From Algoriphagus resistens (GTDB lineage: Bacteria > Bacteroidota > Bacteroidia > Cytophagales > Cyclobacteriaceae): a stretch of 64,000 nt of DNA. Positions 52,891 through 62,457 of this stretch are shown piece after piece (the first letter of the stretch is position 1; each line of letters starts with the position of its first letter). Both the position numbers and the translations under genes were made by a program. The notes under the pieces were generated by a model that had not been told where the DNA came from, did no database searches, and worked only from the letters and a program-made list of their open reading frames with translations. The stretch spans positions 496,001 through 560,000 of the forward strand of contig NZ_LMXN01000002.1 of assembly GCF_001442615.1 (NCBI RefSeq), in the 5' to 3' direction.

Positions 52891-54207
52891 TTAGGGTCTC
52901 ACTCCAACTCCAAAACTTAAATAGGGTCCCGCCATGAAACTTGACATACTAAAATCCCCAAGCTTGTAATTGGCCATAGGCACTTCATATCCAGCTGCCG
53001 CGGTAAACACGAGGTCAAACAGCTTACGTTTTGTCATGGGAACACCGTATTCAGCAAAGATTTCCGGCTTCAGCATCAGTCCATTGTTTTTCAAATACCC
53101 ATCAAATTCCCGCTGTTCAAATAGCTCAGGAAAATCGGGCTTCCCGTTCTGCAATAGACTATAGCGAATATTGCCAAAACCAAGCCCTGCCAATGCACCC
53201 AATCCAAAATTTCTATATTCAATAAAATTATAGCCCACATTTCCATATACTCTCAGGCTATTTAACGAGTGGGTCTTTTCACTAGTAGCGTTTCCTTTCA
53301 AAGCAAGATTATAAAGCTCTGCACCATATAGCATCCGATCTGTGTCTCCCAGGATCCTTACCCCCCAATTGGACGGGGTCCCCTTTAAAGGATTTAGACC
53401 AGCATCTTCTAACTTGGTATTGAATTCTTTTGCCGTAGTGAAATGAACGCCTCTGATTAATGAAACACCAATGCTGGCATCCTTGTAGAAGAAATTTCGG
53501 TCAGGCAGGGAAATCCCGGCGCCTATTCTGATGAAAGCCCCGCTTTGGGCATTGTCAAATGAGATTCCGTTCATATTCCATTTACCGGCCAACGGGCTGA
53601 ACGAATATCCCATTTTTGAGATAATCTGGAAAGCTTCTGGCCTCCCGGGCAGATCAAAATCATAGCTCAGCTGAAAACCAATTTCTGTAAGGAAATTGCC
53701 ATAATATTGCGTTCCTTTTTGTATATCTCTTTTTCTAAGCACAAATCCCTGTTCCGGATTAGCCAAAAATGCTTCTAAATCATCCGGATGATCAGAAGGG
53801 AGCATTTGGAAGTTGAGAAACCCCACTCCTAAAGACATATAATGGATCAGCTGGAAGCGCGACTCCTCAGTAAATGCATAACCAATGTTGAATAAAGCTC
53901 TGGAAGTGCGGTAATTCATCCTATAACCGTCGAACTCGCTCACACCGCCTCTATTATGAAGGACATCCAAGCCAATCATGAAATCATTGATTCTGGCCTG
54001 ATAACCTAATCCAATTGTCTGGTATCTATTACGTAAGCCAGTGAGTCCACGTTCGGCCAGCATTTGGTCAAACTGGTTGAGTTTTCCCCCCGAGGTTCCT
54101 ATCAACGAATAGAAAGTAGACCGCTTGGTCATCAATTGCTGCGCCCCAACTTCTCCTACACTAAAAAAAACAAAAAGCAGTAGTATGAATCTATTAAAAA
54201 GGGGCAT
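52891..54207 (-). CDS. Probable outer-membrane beta-barrel protein
   Basis: The 438-residue protein begins MPLFNRFILLLFVFFSVGEV and has a cleavable signal ending near GAQQ. The mature part is built of many amphipathic strands with alternating aromatic residues (GLGYQARINDFMIGLDVL, LRVYGNVGYNFIEYRNFGLG) and ends AGPYLSFGVGVRP, which is typical of outer-membrane barrels. It might be a porin-like or gliding-type component, but no family is recognised. ATG 54207 is chosen over 54255 because the signal starts there. It follows the histidine kinase gene on the same strand, 67 bases apart. Confidence 0.65.
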   Translation of the reverse strand: MPLFNRFILLLFVFFSVGEVGAQQLMTKRSTFYSLIGTSGGKLNQFDQMLAERGLTGLRNRYQTIGLGYQARINDFMIGLDVLHNRGGVSEFDGYRMNYRTSRALFNIGYAFTEESRFQLIHYMSLGVGFLNFQMLPSDHPDDLEAFLANPEQGFVLRKRDIQKGTQYYGNFLTEIGFQLSYDFDLPGRPEAFQIISKMGYSFSPLAGKWNMNGISFDNAQSGAFIRIGAGISLPDRNFFYKDASIGVSLIRGVHFTTAKEFNTKLEDAGLNPLKGTPSNWGVRILGDTDRMLYGAELYNLALKGNATSEKTHSLNSLRVYGNVGYNFIEYRNFGLGALAGLGFGNIRYSLLQNGKPDFPELFEQREFDGYLKNNGLMLKPEIFAEYGVPMTKRKLFDLVFTAAAGYEVPMANYKLGDFSMSSFMAGPYLSFGVGVRP

Positions 54208-54274
54208 GAATGATCTATTTGAAGTAAGCTGGGCGAACCCGAAACTGATAGGCAAATTTAATGCTAAACCAGTA

Positions 54275-56203
54275 TCAGCCTATATCTTTTGAATTAAGAT
54301 GTCCCGTTAATTTTGAATATAAGCCTTCGGGTGTGAATGGTTTTTCCACAAAATCATCAATTCCCAGATTTACGATTTCATCTTTGATTTCATGGTAGGA
54401 TGCAGCAGAAAGAATTAAAATGGGGATTTTTGCCTTATTAGAATCTTTGTTTTCACGAATCCATTTTGCTACCGAAAACCCATCCAGCACCGGCATCTGT
54501 ATATCTAAGAGTACTAAATCAAAGTCTCCCCGCTCCAACTCGTCAATTGCTTGTTGCCCATCTGAAACAACCATAACCTTTCCCGCATTCCACTTCTTTA
54601 GGAATTTCCCAATCAATACTTGATTTACGGGATTGTCTTCCGCTACTAGTATTGATGCATTCTGTAAGGATTTCTTCTTGGATTTTAGTTGTCCTGTATG
54701 ATCCAAAACTTTTTCTTCAACACCTGCAAACTTCAGTATAAACTCGAAAACCGTCCCCTCATTCACCGTAGAAGTTACTTGTATTTTCGAGCCATGCAGG
54801 TCTACCAGTCTTTTTACAATCGCTAATCCTAGTCCTGTACCCCCAAATTTTCGGGTAGTAGAGGATGAAGCCTGGGTAAATGCTTCAAAAATAGAAACCA
54901 TCTTCTCCTCAGGTATTCCGATTCCTGTATCCTCAATCCTAAATTTTATTTCATATTCATTCCCATCTGCCTTCACTAGCTGCAAAACAGATTTGATTTC
55001 TCCTTTCTCAGTAAATTTGAGCGAATTAGATAGTAAATTGTTGACGATCTGGCTTATCCGGATCGAATCACCAAGAAGATTTTGCGGGATTTTCTCGTCA
55101 ATTTCAGCATGTATTTTCAACCCCTTTTCCTTTCCCTGAAAACTATAAGAGTTTACTATCCGATTCATTAAGACCTTTAAATCAAATGGATTACGCTCCA
55201 GTTCTATTTTTCCTGAATCAATTTTACTGAAGTCCAGTATGTCATTTATTAAAACCATTAGATTCTCGGCAGAAAACTGAAGTGTCCTCAGGTTTTCCAA
55301 CTGATCAGGTCTTGGGTGATCTTCCATCAGCAAATGGGCCATCCCGATCACCACATTCATCGGCGTTCTAATCTCATGACTCATGACAGAAAGGAATTGG
55401 GACTTTGCCAGTGATGCCTGCTCGGCTTTTTCCTTTGCCTGGTGCAAATCTTTTTGGGTTTGATTTAATTGGGTAATATCCCGGGCAACCCCTATATAAA
55501 ACCGTCGGCTTGCATTCCGATCATGCACCATTCGCCCATTGGAACTGAATACTCTATATTCTCCGTTTCTATCCTTCACCCGGAATTCCAGGTATTGGTT
55601 TTCCTCCAAGAAATTGCCAACATCTATGACCATTGTGCGAAATACATCTATGTCAACTGGGTTCAGGTAATTGAAAATGCTCGTACCCATCACTTCTTCA
55701 GCTCCATAACCCAAAAACTGCTTGACGTTTGGAGAAACATAATCCAGTTCAAATGTGTCGGACAGCGAGAAAATAATTTCTGTAGATTCCTCTACCAGGG
55801 TCCTATACTTCTGCTCAGATTTTAGTAGTTTCTCTTTTGCTTGCCCACTCAGGTACTTTTCCGCAATGGACTTTATATCTTGACCTCTGACGATTAGAAA
55901 TCTTTCGCAATAAGTCGAAGGAAGGTTAGTAAATGACCATTCATAATCCTTTCCCTCATTTACTTTAGGTCTGAGGCACTTTAAGAAGGTATTATTGGGG
56001 ATTTCCCCGGTTTCAAAAAAGTTGTCCAGTGAATTTACTATCTCTTTTTCTTGGATTGTATCTCTCCATAAATCAGGAACCGGAAGGAAATTCCGGATAA
56101 AGAACTTATTGAAAAATAGTACTTCTTCAGATTCGATGATGAACAAAGGGTCATTAACCTCATTGAATACATCAGAAATATCAAATTGCTTAAATTGATT
56201 CAT
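54275..56203 (-). CDS. Hybrid sensor histidine kinase with PAS domains and receiver
   Basis: The 642-residue protein has an N-terminal divergent PAS-like part (1-110), a PAS/PAC module (EQKYRTLVEESTEIIFSLSD to FYIGVARDITQLNQ), a coiled helix, the HisKA domain (FLSVMSHEIRTPMNVVIGMA), and HATPase with IVNNLLSNSLKFTEKG, IEDTGIGIPEEKM and TGLGLAIVKRLVDLHG. The C-terminal receiver has ILVAEDNPVNQVLIGKFLKK and the phospho-acceptor in VLLDIQMPVLDG. There is no membrane helix, so it senses a cytosolic signal. No separate regulator is next to it. Confidence 0.93.
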   Translation of the reverse strand: MNQFKQFDISDVFNEVNDPLFIIESEEVLFFNKFFIRNFLPVPDLWRDTIQEKEIVNSLDNFFETGEIPNNTFLKCLRPKVNEGKDYEWSFTNLPSTYCERFLIVRGQDIKSIAEKYLSGQAKEKLLKSEQKYRTLVEESTEIIFSLSDTFELDYVSPNVKQFLGYGAEEVMGTSIFNYLNPVDIDVFRTMVIDVGNFLEENQYLEFRVKDRNGEYRVFSSNGRMVHDRNASRRFYIGVARDITQLNQTQKDLHQAKEKAEQASLAKSQFLSVMSHEIRTPMNVVIGMAHLLMEDHPRPDQLENLRTLQFSAENLMVLINDILDFSKIDSGKIELERNPFDLKVLMNRIVNSYSFQGKEKGLKIHAEIDEKIPQNLLGDSIRISQIVNNLLSNSLKFTEKGEIKSVLQLVKADGNEYEIKFRIEDTGIGIPEEKMVSIFEAFTQASSSTTRKFGGTGLGLAIVKRLVDLHGSKIQVTSTVNEGTVFEFILKFAGVEEKVLDHTGQLKSKKKSLQNASILVAEDNPVNQVLIGKFLKKWNAGKVMVVSDGQQAIDELERGDFDLVLLDIQMPVLDGFSVAKWIRENKDSNKAKIPILILSAASYHEIKDEIVNLGIDDFVEKPFTPEGLYSKLTGHLNSKDIG

Positions 56204-56421
56204 ACGCTACAGTTGCCAAAAAATCCGAATAGGGACCAGAAGTTTGGGGTCATTATTCAAAACAAATATCATAAATAATAAGATTGAATAACGAAAAATC
56301 CCTCTTAATGAAAGTTTAATTTCTGTTAACCAAAAATAATCTTGATTTTTTCACAAACCTTTTAGTAAGTATATTCGTGACCTGATAGTATCGGCTACTT
56401 TAAATCTATTAATTAATTACG

Positions 56422-56742
56422 ATGATAGTAACAACCACAAACACACTTGATGGCTACAGTGTGGAGCAGTACCTAGGGATTGTATCCGGAGAAACAATTA
56501 TAGGTGCCAACGTCTTTAAAGATTTTTTCGCAAGTATCACTGACATTGTAGGCGGGCGATCTTCAGCATATGAGCGTGTACTACGTGAAGCCAAAGCAAC
56601 CGCCATGGCTGAAATGGAAATGCAGGCGAGAGCTTTCGGCGCAAATGCCATAATTGGAATTGACCTGGACTATGAAACCATCCGGGATGGAATGCTGATG
56701 GTCACAGCCAGTGGCACAGCAGTGAAAGTGCTAAAAACCTAA
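56422..56742 (+). CDS. YbjQ/UPF0145 heavy-metal-binding-domain protein
   Basis: The 106-residue protein is of normal size for the family. [58 protein letters not shown] and the end block [15 protein letters not shown] with [13 protein letters not shown] are the usual UPF0145 features. The family forms pentamers; its function is unknown. It is divergent from the hybrid kinase (218 bases apart) and ends in a strong terminator. Confidence 0.92.
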   Translation: MIVTTTNTLDGYSVEQYLGIVSGETIIGANVFKDFFASITDIVGGRSSAYERVLREAKATAMAEMEMQARAFGANAIIGIDLDYETIRDGMLMVTASGTAVKVLKT

Positions 56743-56747
56743 ATCAG

Positions 56748-56772
56748 AGTCCTGGATTTTCAGGACTTTTTT
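56748..56772. terminator. Terminator between ybjQ homologue and ferredoxin-like gene
   Basis: AGTCCTG pairs with CAGGACT over the loop GATTTT, followed by TTTTT. It lies six bases behind the YbjQ stop and overlaps the last codons of the convergent ferredoxin-like gene. Confidence 0.85.
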
Positions 56773-57002
56773 ACTTGTGCCATGACCTTTTCGGCGGTTG
56801 TGCTCTTACAGAAATGGTCCCCCACTATTAGGTTTGGGGCTGTTTTGCACATATCCATACACTTAGTTTTGATGAATTTGCAGGTTCCTTTTAATGGTGG
56901 CACATCAGTTAATTCTTTCAGTTCTTTGTAAAGCTTTTTGGCCCCCTCTTTTTTACAATCGGATCCATTACAAACAAATATTAATTTTCTGGAATGTTTC
57001 AT
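56760..57002 (-). CDS. Thioredoxin-like [2Fe-2S] ferredoxin-domain protein
   Basis: The 80-residue protein begins MKHSRKLIFVCNGSDCKKEG and has a second cysteine block, GTCKFIKTKCMDMCKTAPNL. The C-N-G-S-D-C start and the C-x3-C end are the thioredoxin-like ferredoxin pattern; four of these cysteines would hold the cluster. It likely serves as a small electron carrier in the cytosol. ATG 57002 overlaps the stop of DUF819 (TAATG), so the genes are translationally coupled. The redox partner is not known. Confidence 0.82.
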   Translation of the reverse strand: MKHSRKLIFVCNGSDCKKEGAKKLYKELKELTDVPPLKGTCKFIKTKCMDMCKTAPNLIVGDHFCKSTTAEKVMAQVKKS

Positions 57003-58255
57003 TACCCTGCTGAAATAGCCTGCATCATTAACCCACAAAGATACGCACCATAAGTACCTGCCGCATATCCCAACACAGCCAAAAGTACGCCAACCGGTGC
57101 CAATGATGCATCAAAAGCTGCTGCAACTATTGGGGCGGAAGCTGCGCCTCCCACGTTTGCCTGGGATCCCACTGCTACGTAGAAAAAAGGTGCTTTGATC
57201 AAATAGGCCATGGCAAGCATAATCAGGATATGAAAAAACATCCACACGATTCCAATTAGGAATAATACCGGATTATCCAATACAGCTCCCAGATCCATCT
57301 GCATCCCCACAGTGGCAATCAACACATAAAGCAAGACACTTCCCAGGCGCGATGCACCTGCACCTTCCAGATTCCTCACTTTGGTAAAAGAGAGCAACAA
57401 TCCACCTGTGGTGGCAATAACCACAATCCAGAAAAAAGCTGAATTGAGTGAATACTGCTCAAGACCGGGGTAATTCTCCCCTATATAAGGAGCCACATAA
57501 TCTGCGATGAGATGTGACAATCCTGTTATCCCGAATCCTACACCAAGAATTATCATGGTATCTGACAGACTTGGAATCCTCAGGATATCTGCTCTGAGCT
57601 TTTCAATCTTATCTCTTAATTGGTAAATGGCCGTGCTGTCAGCTTTGAATATCCTGTCAATCTTTTCCGGTTTAGCCGCCCAATACAAAAGCACGGCCAT
57701 CCACAGATTTGCAACCAAAACATCCACTGCGATCATCTGGCTGAACAAAGCGGGACTTGGCCCATAGACTTTAAGCATGGCTGTCTGATTTGCTCCCCCG
57801 CCTATCCATGATCCGGCTATAGTCGATAACCCACGCCAGACTTCATCCGGTCCCGATCCACCTAATACTTCCGGATAAAGTGTTCCCACTGTCAAAAGGG
57901 CCAAAGGGCCGCCCAGCATAATCCCAAGCGTACCTGTCAAGAACATGACGATGGCCTTCGGGCCTAGCTTCAAAATCCCTTTAATGTCTATACTAATGGT
58001 AAAAAGAACCAAGGAGGCTGGAAGCAAATATCTACTTGCAACGGTATAGAGTGAAGAACTTTCGCCGGAAATCAACCCAAACGAATTGGCCAGTGCAGGA
58101 ATAAAATAACAAAGTAAAACAGTAGGCACATAACCATAGAATTTCTTCCAAAACGGCTTGTTACTGGCTGAAGTAGCAAAAATGACGGCCAAAATTGCCA
58201 TAAGCAATCCAAAAACCACGGCATCATTTGTTATCAAAGGGGTGTTTTCTTCCAT
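57002..58255 (-). CDS. DUF819 family membrane protein
   Basis: The 417-residue protein has about ten to eleven membrane helices. Landmarks of the DUF819/YjcL family are PTVLLCYFIPALANSFGLIS, SRYLLPASLVLFTISIDIKG, STIAGSWIGGGANQTAMLKV in the first half and FFYVAVGSQANVGGAASAPI in the second. These give two similar halves as in secondary transporters. The substrate is unknown. ATG 58255 is preferred to 58291. It lies between a NUDIX gene (57 bases upstream) and the overlapping ferredoxin-like gene. Confidence 0.9.
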   Translation of the reverse strand: MEENTPLITNDAVVFGLLMAILAVIFATSASNKPFWKKFYGYVPTVLLCYFIPALANSFGLISGESSSLYTVASRYLLPASLVLFTISIDIKGILKLGPKAIVMFLTGTLGIMLGGPLALLTVGTLYPEVLGGSGPDEVWRGLSTIAGSWIGGGANQTAMLKVYGPSPALFSQMIAVDVLVANLWMAVLLYWAAKPEKIDRIFKADSTAIYQLRDKIEKLRADILRIPSLSDTMIILGVGFGITGLSHLIADYVAPYIGENYPGLEQYSLNSAFFWIVVIATTGGLLLSFTKVRNLEGAGASRLGSVLLYVLIATVGMQMDLGAVLDNPVLFLIGIVWMFFHILIMLAMAYLIKAPFFYVAVGSQANVGGAASAPIVAAAFDASLAPVGVLLAVLGYAAGTYGAYLCGLMMQAISAG

Positions 58256-58311
58256 TAGATTTAGGATAATCGACTGCAACAATACCAACAATTGGCCAAA
58301 AAGCCCAAACT

Positions 58312-58950
58312 CTAGCTCTTGCCATTTTCAAGAATCTGGAGCAATTCGCTTAGAATCATGGCCGTAGCACCCCAGACCATCTCTTTATCTACTTCAAAAT
58401 ATGGTGTATCCAACCGGAAATTGTTGCTGAACTCCAGAATCTTTTGCTTGCGGAAGTTAGGTTCATAGAAGTCACTCACTGCAGTTTGAATGATTCTGGC
58501 CACTTCCCTTTCCTGAGCTACAAAATCAGGCTTCACCACTGAATATCCTAAAATAGGGCTTACTAAAAAATTACTCGCCGGGATAAACAAGGGGCTCATG
58601 CTACCAATCAGATTAACTTGCTCAGGAAGAATCCCCACTTCCTCCCAGGCCTCACGAAGAGCTGTCTGGACTTCGTCTCCGTCTTCTTCTTCCATTTTCC
58701 CACCGGGAAAAGCAATCTGGCCGCTATGGACTCCAGGATAGACCGGTCTTTTGATCAGGGGAAAAAATGCCTTATTGCGATTGGGGTAAAGTAAAATTAA
58801 GACAGCGCCTTTTCTATGGTTATCAGGAAGTTTTGGATCAAACCTCCTCTTATCCACCGGGTTTGGCGACATAGAAAGCTGTGCCTCTATTCCTGGAAGA
58901 GGATGTTTCATTCCCTTTTCCAACAAACTCAGAACGTTATCAAATTCCAT
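58312..58950 (-). CDS. NUDIX hydrolase, CoA pyrophosphatase-like (NudL/YeaB type)
   Basis: The 212-residue protein contains the NUDIX box in GGKMEEEDGDEVQTALREAW followed by EEVGI. The preceding PVYPGVHSGQIAFPGG is the extra signature of coenzyme-A pyrophosphatases. It would split CoA or its derivatives, or related nucleotides. The gene overlaps the upstream lipoprotein gene by 11 bases, so both belong to one transcript with DUF819 and the ferredoxin-like gene. Confidence 0.9.
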   Translation of the reverse strand: MEFDNVLSLLEKGMKHPLPGIEAQLSMSPNPVDKRRFDPKLPDNHRKGAVLILLYPNRNKAFFPLIKRPVYPGVHSGQIAFPGGKMEEEDGDEVQTALREAWEEVGILPEQVNLIGSMSPLFIPASNFLVSPILGYSVVKPDFVAQEREVARIIQTAVSDFYEPNFRKQKILEFSNNFRLDTPYFEVDKEMVWGATAMILSELLQILENGKS

Positions 58951-59635
58951 ATCGTCCTAAATCTACCTGCTTTATTTTGGCATCGACATAAGATTGTGGC
59001 TCATATGATTCTGTAACCTTATTTAATTTGAATTGCCTGAGTATATGGGTATCTACATTAATCAGCCAAATCATCGGACGATAACCATTTTCTCCCTGAA
59101 AATAACCTAAGACAATAAATTCAGTCTCACTCAGCCACATCCCATCTTCAAACATTCCTGAGGGCCCCATAAATAACAGACGTTCTCTCATCCCGTCCTT
59201 ACGATACCATATTACCTCTGAGTCTGGGTTTAAAAATGGAGTCTCAATGGATTCTTGGGCCTCTATTTTGTAACTATAAATATCTATTGCGCCATTCCCG
59301 CTCGGATGGGATAATTGGTAAGGATAAAGAGGATCCCCCTCCAGAATAGGGTTTTTCTCAGGCATTTCCATAGGATCAATGGAATCTGTCATCATCAACT
59401 CAAACTGAGAAGCATCAAACGTGCCTACATCATTGCTCCAATGCGCTTGCCAAGTCTTATTTTTAACTAGGGCCAAATCAATTTGTTCCCTATTCCTGGT
59501 TAATTCTTTTTCATCTACTGAACTGTTTTTAATTTCCTCATTGGCCTGATCCCCTTTCTTATCACAACCATAAAGTGACAGGAAAACAATGCAAAAAACG
59601 GTCAGATATAAAGTTGTAATTTTTTGGCTCCTCAT
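58940..59635 (-). CDS. Hypothetical lipoprotein
   Basis: The 231-residue protein begins MRSQKITTLYLTVFCIVFLS and carries the lipid cysteine in YGCDKK at about residue 24. The mature part is a beta-rich single domain, with MLFMGPSGMFEDGMWLSE-like strand pairs (here RLLFMGPSGMFEDGMWLSE) and EFIVLGYFQGENGYRPMIWL. No family is recognised. It is the first gene of the four-gene minus-strand unit; its 3' end overlaps the NUDIX gene. Confidence 0.65.
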   Translation of the reverse strand: MRSQKITTLYLTVFCIVFLSLYGCDKKGDQANEEIKNSSVDEKELTRNREQIDLALVKNKTWQAHWSNDVGTFDASQFELMMTDSIDPMEMPEKNPILEGDPLYPYQLSHPSGNGAIDIYSYKIEAQESIETPFLNPDSEVIWYRKDGMRERLLFMGPSGMFEDGMWLSETEFIVLGYFQGENGYRPMIWLINVDTHILRQFKLNKVTESYEPQSYVDAKIKQVDLGRYGI

Positions 59636-59951
59636 GGAAGTATGTATTGAGAAGGTTAAGCTAAGCCAAGGCAGTTAAAAATCAAAAAAAGTTGGAACAT
59701 TGTCCCAACCTTTTCCTGCTCTCAAACCTATTAAACCTATTGTAGATATTCGTTTTATGAATACCTGCGAAAATTAGAAAATGTTTTCATATACTCCAAA
59801 CAATCGATTGCGAAAGATTTTCAAAATTTTATTTCCCATACATTTTTTTAGTATAAACCCTTAGAAATCAATGAAATTATATCTTAGCGAAGATTAAAAA
59901 AAAATTGTCCAGGCTAGCAGCTTTTCATTAAGTTTGGGGGAATGAACTTTT
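59636..59951. other. Divergent intergenic region before aceK
   Basis: 316 AT-rich bases separate the lipoprotein gene and aceK. A hairpin (GTTGG/CCAAC flanked by A7 and T4) lies near 59688-59714 and the aceK promoter at its right end. I see nothing else in it. Confidence 0.55.
59905..59936 (+). promoter_or_regulatory. aceK promoter
   Basis: TTG (59905-59907) is followed after 21 bases by TAAGTTTG (59929-59936), a full match to the Bacteroidota promoter model. The start of transcription would be near 59941 and the leader only about ten bases. Confidence 0.65.
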
Positions 59952-61679
59952 ATGACTTCTACGCAGGCATTTCAACTCGCAAAAAAAATAGAAAGCGGCT
60001 TCATCACCTATATGGAGCTTTTCAATACCTACACCCGGCTGGCTCCAAAATATTTCAGTGAAAAAGCCTGGCATGCCACTCATCTTAATAGTAAGCAGCG
60101 TCTTCGCCTCTACAAGGATCTTCTCTTCCCGCTGGCTGCTGAATGTTCGCAGATGCTGGGTGAGAAAACAACGGATTCCTCTAGCTGGAAGGACATAAAG
60201 TCAGCCTATCAATTGCTGATTGCCAACAGGCCTGACTTAGAATTAGCAGAAACATTTTTCAATTCGGTAATCAGGAAAAGCTATCCAAAATTAACCATAG
60301 ATGAAGAATTGATGTTTGTCATGGAGGGCTTTGATTCATGCACTGTCAGAGAGTCTGCCGAACTTTTAAGAACCTATCCTTCATTCCTTGGCCTGGAAAA
60401 GAACATTCGCCAAATCCTCGATGACTATGATTTCGGAGCCCCTTTTATGGATAAGGAGCAAGACATCAAATTTCTGATAGCAGGTGTCAGAAAGGTGATT
60501 TTGACACGGTACAGCGTGGGGCCAGATACTAAAACCCAGATTTTAAGATCTGTATTTTATAGGAATAAAGCTGCTTACCTGATCGGAAGAACATTTTTAG
60601 GGCATAAATGGATGCCCTTCATTATTCCTGTGCTACACGGGGAAAAGGGTGTATTTGTAGACACACTGATCTTTGATCCCAATCTTATGAGTAGTATGTT
60701 CAGCTTTACCCGATCCTATTTTATGGTCGAAGCTGAAGTGCCTTCCCAAGTAGTTGGTTTTCTCAACTCGGTTATTCCCCACAAAAAAATCCATGAACTC
60801 TACAATGCCATAGGATTTAATAAACACGGAAAAACACTGTTTTACAGGGATTTCCTTCATCATCTGGATGCCAGTGATGATCGATTCGAAGTGGCAGCCG
60901 GGATTAAAGGAATGGTGATGACTGTATTCACTTTGCCATCTCTGAACATAGTTTTCAAAATGATAAAGGATCACTTTGAGCCCCCAAAAACTATGACAAG
61001 ACAAGAAGTACGTGAGAAATACAAGCTCGTGTCACTGCATGACCGTGTGGGTAGAATGGCAGATACACATGAATTTGAATACTTCAAAATTCCGATTGAA
61101 AGAGTTAGTTCTGATTTGATGATAGAACTTCGTAAGACGGTCAATTCACTCTTGAAGATTACTGATTCCCATTTAATTATCAAGCACTTATATACAGAGA
61201 GAAGAATGGAACCTTTAAATTTATTCCTGGAGCACTGTAGTACAGAGGAAGGGGTGCGGGCCACGGAGGATTATGGCAGAGCAATCATCCAATTGGCACA
61301 GGCAAATATATTTCCGGGGGATATGATGACTAAAAACTTTGGTCTCACACGACAAAAGCGCGTTATTTTTTACGATTACGATGAAATAGAATTCCTGACA
61401 GATATGAACTTCCGTACCAAACCAAAAGCGGAAACCTATGAGCAGATTTATGCTGCTGAGCCTTGGTATTCTATTGCCAAAAATGACGTTTTTCCAGAAG
61501 ACTTCAAGCGATGGATGATAGGCAGAAAGGACATCAAAGACCATTTTCTTGCTTACCATCGGAATCTTTTTGATCCGGCTTACTGGCAGCATATCCAAAC
61601 CAGGATTTCAGCTGGTGAGCTGATCCATGCCTTCCCTTATCCCGATGAAATCCGTTTTCGTCCCGATGAAAAAATCTAA
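59952..61679 (+). CDS. aceK: Isocitrate dehydrogenase kinase/phosphatase
   Basis: The 575-residue protein is of full AceK length. Recognisable parts are RSVFYRNKAAYLIGRTF in the N-terminal regulatory half and GIKGMVMTVFTLPSLNIVFK with the ATP-binding region and LHDRVGRMADTHEFEYFKIP. QANIFPGDMMTKNFGLTRQ with VIFYDYDEIEFLTD forms the kinase catalytic and metal-binding block. It phosphorylates and dephosphorylates isocitrate dehydrogenase to control the glyoxylate branch. No icd, aceA or aceB gene is nearby. A short ATG-started frame overlaps the start but seems accidental. Confidence 0.93.
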   Translation: MTSTQAFQLAKKIESGFITYMELFNTYTRLAPKYFSEKAWHATHLNSKQRLRLYKDLLFPLAAECSQMLGEKTTDSSSWKDIKSAYQLLIANRPDLELAETFFNSVIRKSYPKLTIDEELMFVMEGFDSCTVRESAELLRTYPSFLGLEKNIRQILDDYDFGAPFMDKEQDIKFLIAGVRKVILTRYSVGPDTKTQILRSVFYRNKAAYLIGRTFLGHKWMPFIIPVLHGEKGVFVDTLIFDPNLMSSMFSFTRSYFMVEAEVPSQVVGFLNSVIPHKKIHELYNAIGFNKHGKTLFYRDFLHHLDASDDRFEVAAGIKGMVMTVFTLPSLNIVFKMIKDHFEPPKTMTRQEVREKYKLVSLHDRVGRMADTHEFEYFKIPIERVSSDLMIELRKTVNSLLKITDSHLIIKHLYTERRMEPLNLFLEHCSTEEGVRATEDYGRAIIQLAQANIFPGDMMTKNFGLTRQKRVIFYDYDEIEFLTDMNFRTKPKAETYEQIYAAEPWYSIAKNDVFPEDFKRWMIGRKDIKDHFLAYHRNLFDPAYWQHIQTRISAGELIHAFPYPDEIRFRPDEKI

Positions 61680-61689
61680 GACAGGCAAC

Positions 61690-62457
61690 TTAGAATTTCT
61701 CTTCTACTCCAAGACCAAATAGTGCAAAATCATATTTGACAGGATCGGATGCATCAAACTCACGGAGTTTTGCAGTCAGTTCCAATGCTGTCAACCAGTC
61801 TGTTGGTTTTCTGGAAATCAGGCCCAGCTTCCTTCCTACCCTATCCACATGCAGGTCACAAGGGCAGATCAATTGAGCAGGCGAGATTTTCTTCCATAGG
61901 CCGAAGTCAACACCTCTGTCATCAGCTCGCACCATCCACCTCAAGTACATATTGATACGCTTGCACGCTGACTTTCTTCTTGGTGTAGCGATATGCTTGC
62001 GGGTACGGGGTGGAGAATCTGACAAGGAAAAGAAAAGGTCCTGAAAACTTGTCAGGATAGACTCCATTGAATTGACGCTGCCCGTTTGGCCAAGCAGGAA
62101 TGCTTCTTCGAGTGAACTGTGTTCTTTGTAAAACCAACTGAGGAAGTGGATAAAATAGAGTGCATCCACATCATTGAATGTCCGGTGCCTAAAGTTCAGA
62201 AAAGGTTTCAAATCACCCTCTTGATGATTCAGCAAAAAATCATGGGGAGAATTGTCCATCATCCCTAACAGTTCCGTGCATTTCTTCAGTATAGTCTTAC
62301 GCTGTCCCCATGCCAAAATCGCAGCGAAAAACCCAGAAATCTCTATGTCTTCTTTTTTGGAAAATCGATGCGGAATCGAAATAGGATCAAGTGCAATAAA
62401 GCCGGGACGGTTATACTGTTCGACTTTCTCATCTAAAAAATCCTGGAGATTATGCAT
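61690..62457 (-). CDS. TIGR02757 family protein (DUF2400)
   Basis: The 255-residue protein matches the Bacteroidota family with PISIPHRFSKKEDIEISGFF, AAILAWGQRKTILKKCTELL, the RKSACKRINMYLRWMVRADD middle block, and LDVHVDRVGRKLGL-type sequence (here CDLHVDRVGRKLGLISRK) near the C-terminus. This resembles the HhH-GPD glycosylase-like helical fold, and a DNA-related role is possible but unproven. Its ATG overlaps the stop of the gene upstream (TGATG), so it is translationally coupled. It is convergent with aceK. Confidence 0.9.
   Translation of the reverse strand: MHNLQDFLDEKVEQYNRPGFIALDPISIPHRFSKKEDIEISGFFAAILAWGQRKTILKKCTELLGMMDNSPHDFLLNHQEGDLKPFLNFRHRTFNDVDALYFIHFLSWFYKEHSSLEEAFLLGQTGSVNSMESILTSFQDLFFSLSDSPPRTRKHIATPRRKSACKRINMYLRWMVRADDRGVDFGLWKKISPAQLICPCDLHVDRVGRKLGLISRKPTDWLTALELTAKLREFDASDPVKYDFALFGLGVEEKF

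Noticed and set aside
59941..60065. Short ATG-started frame overlapping the aceK start
   Set aside because: It lies in another frame within aceK, has no homologous copy elsewhere in the window and does not end at a gene start.
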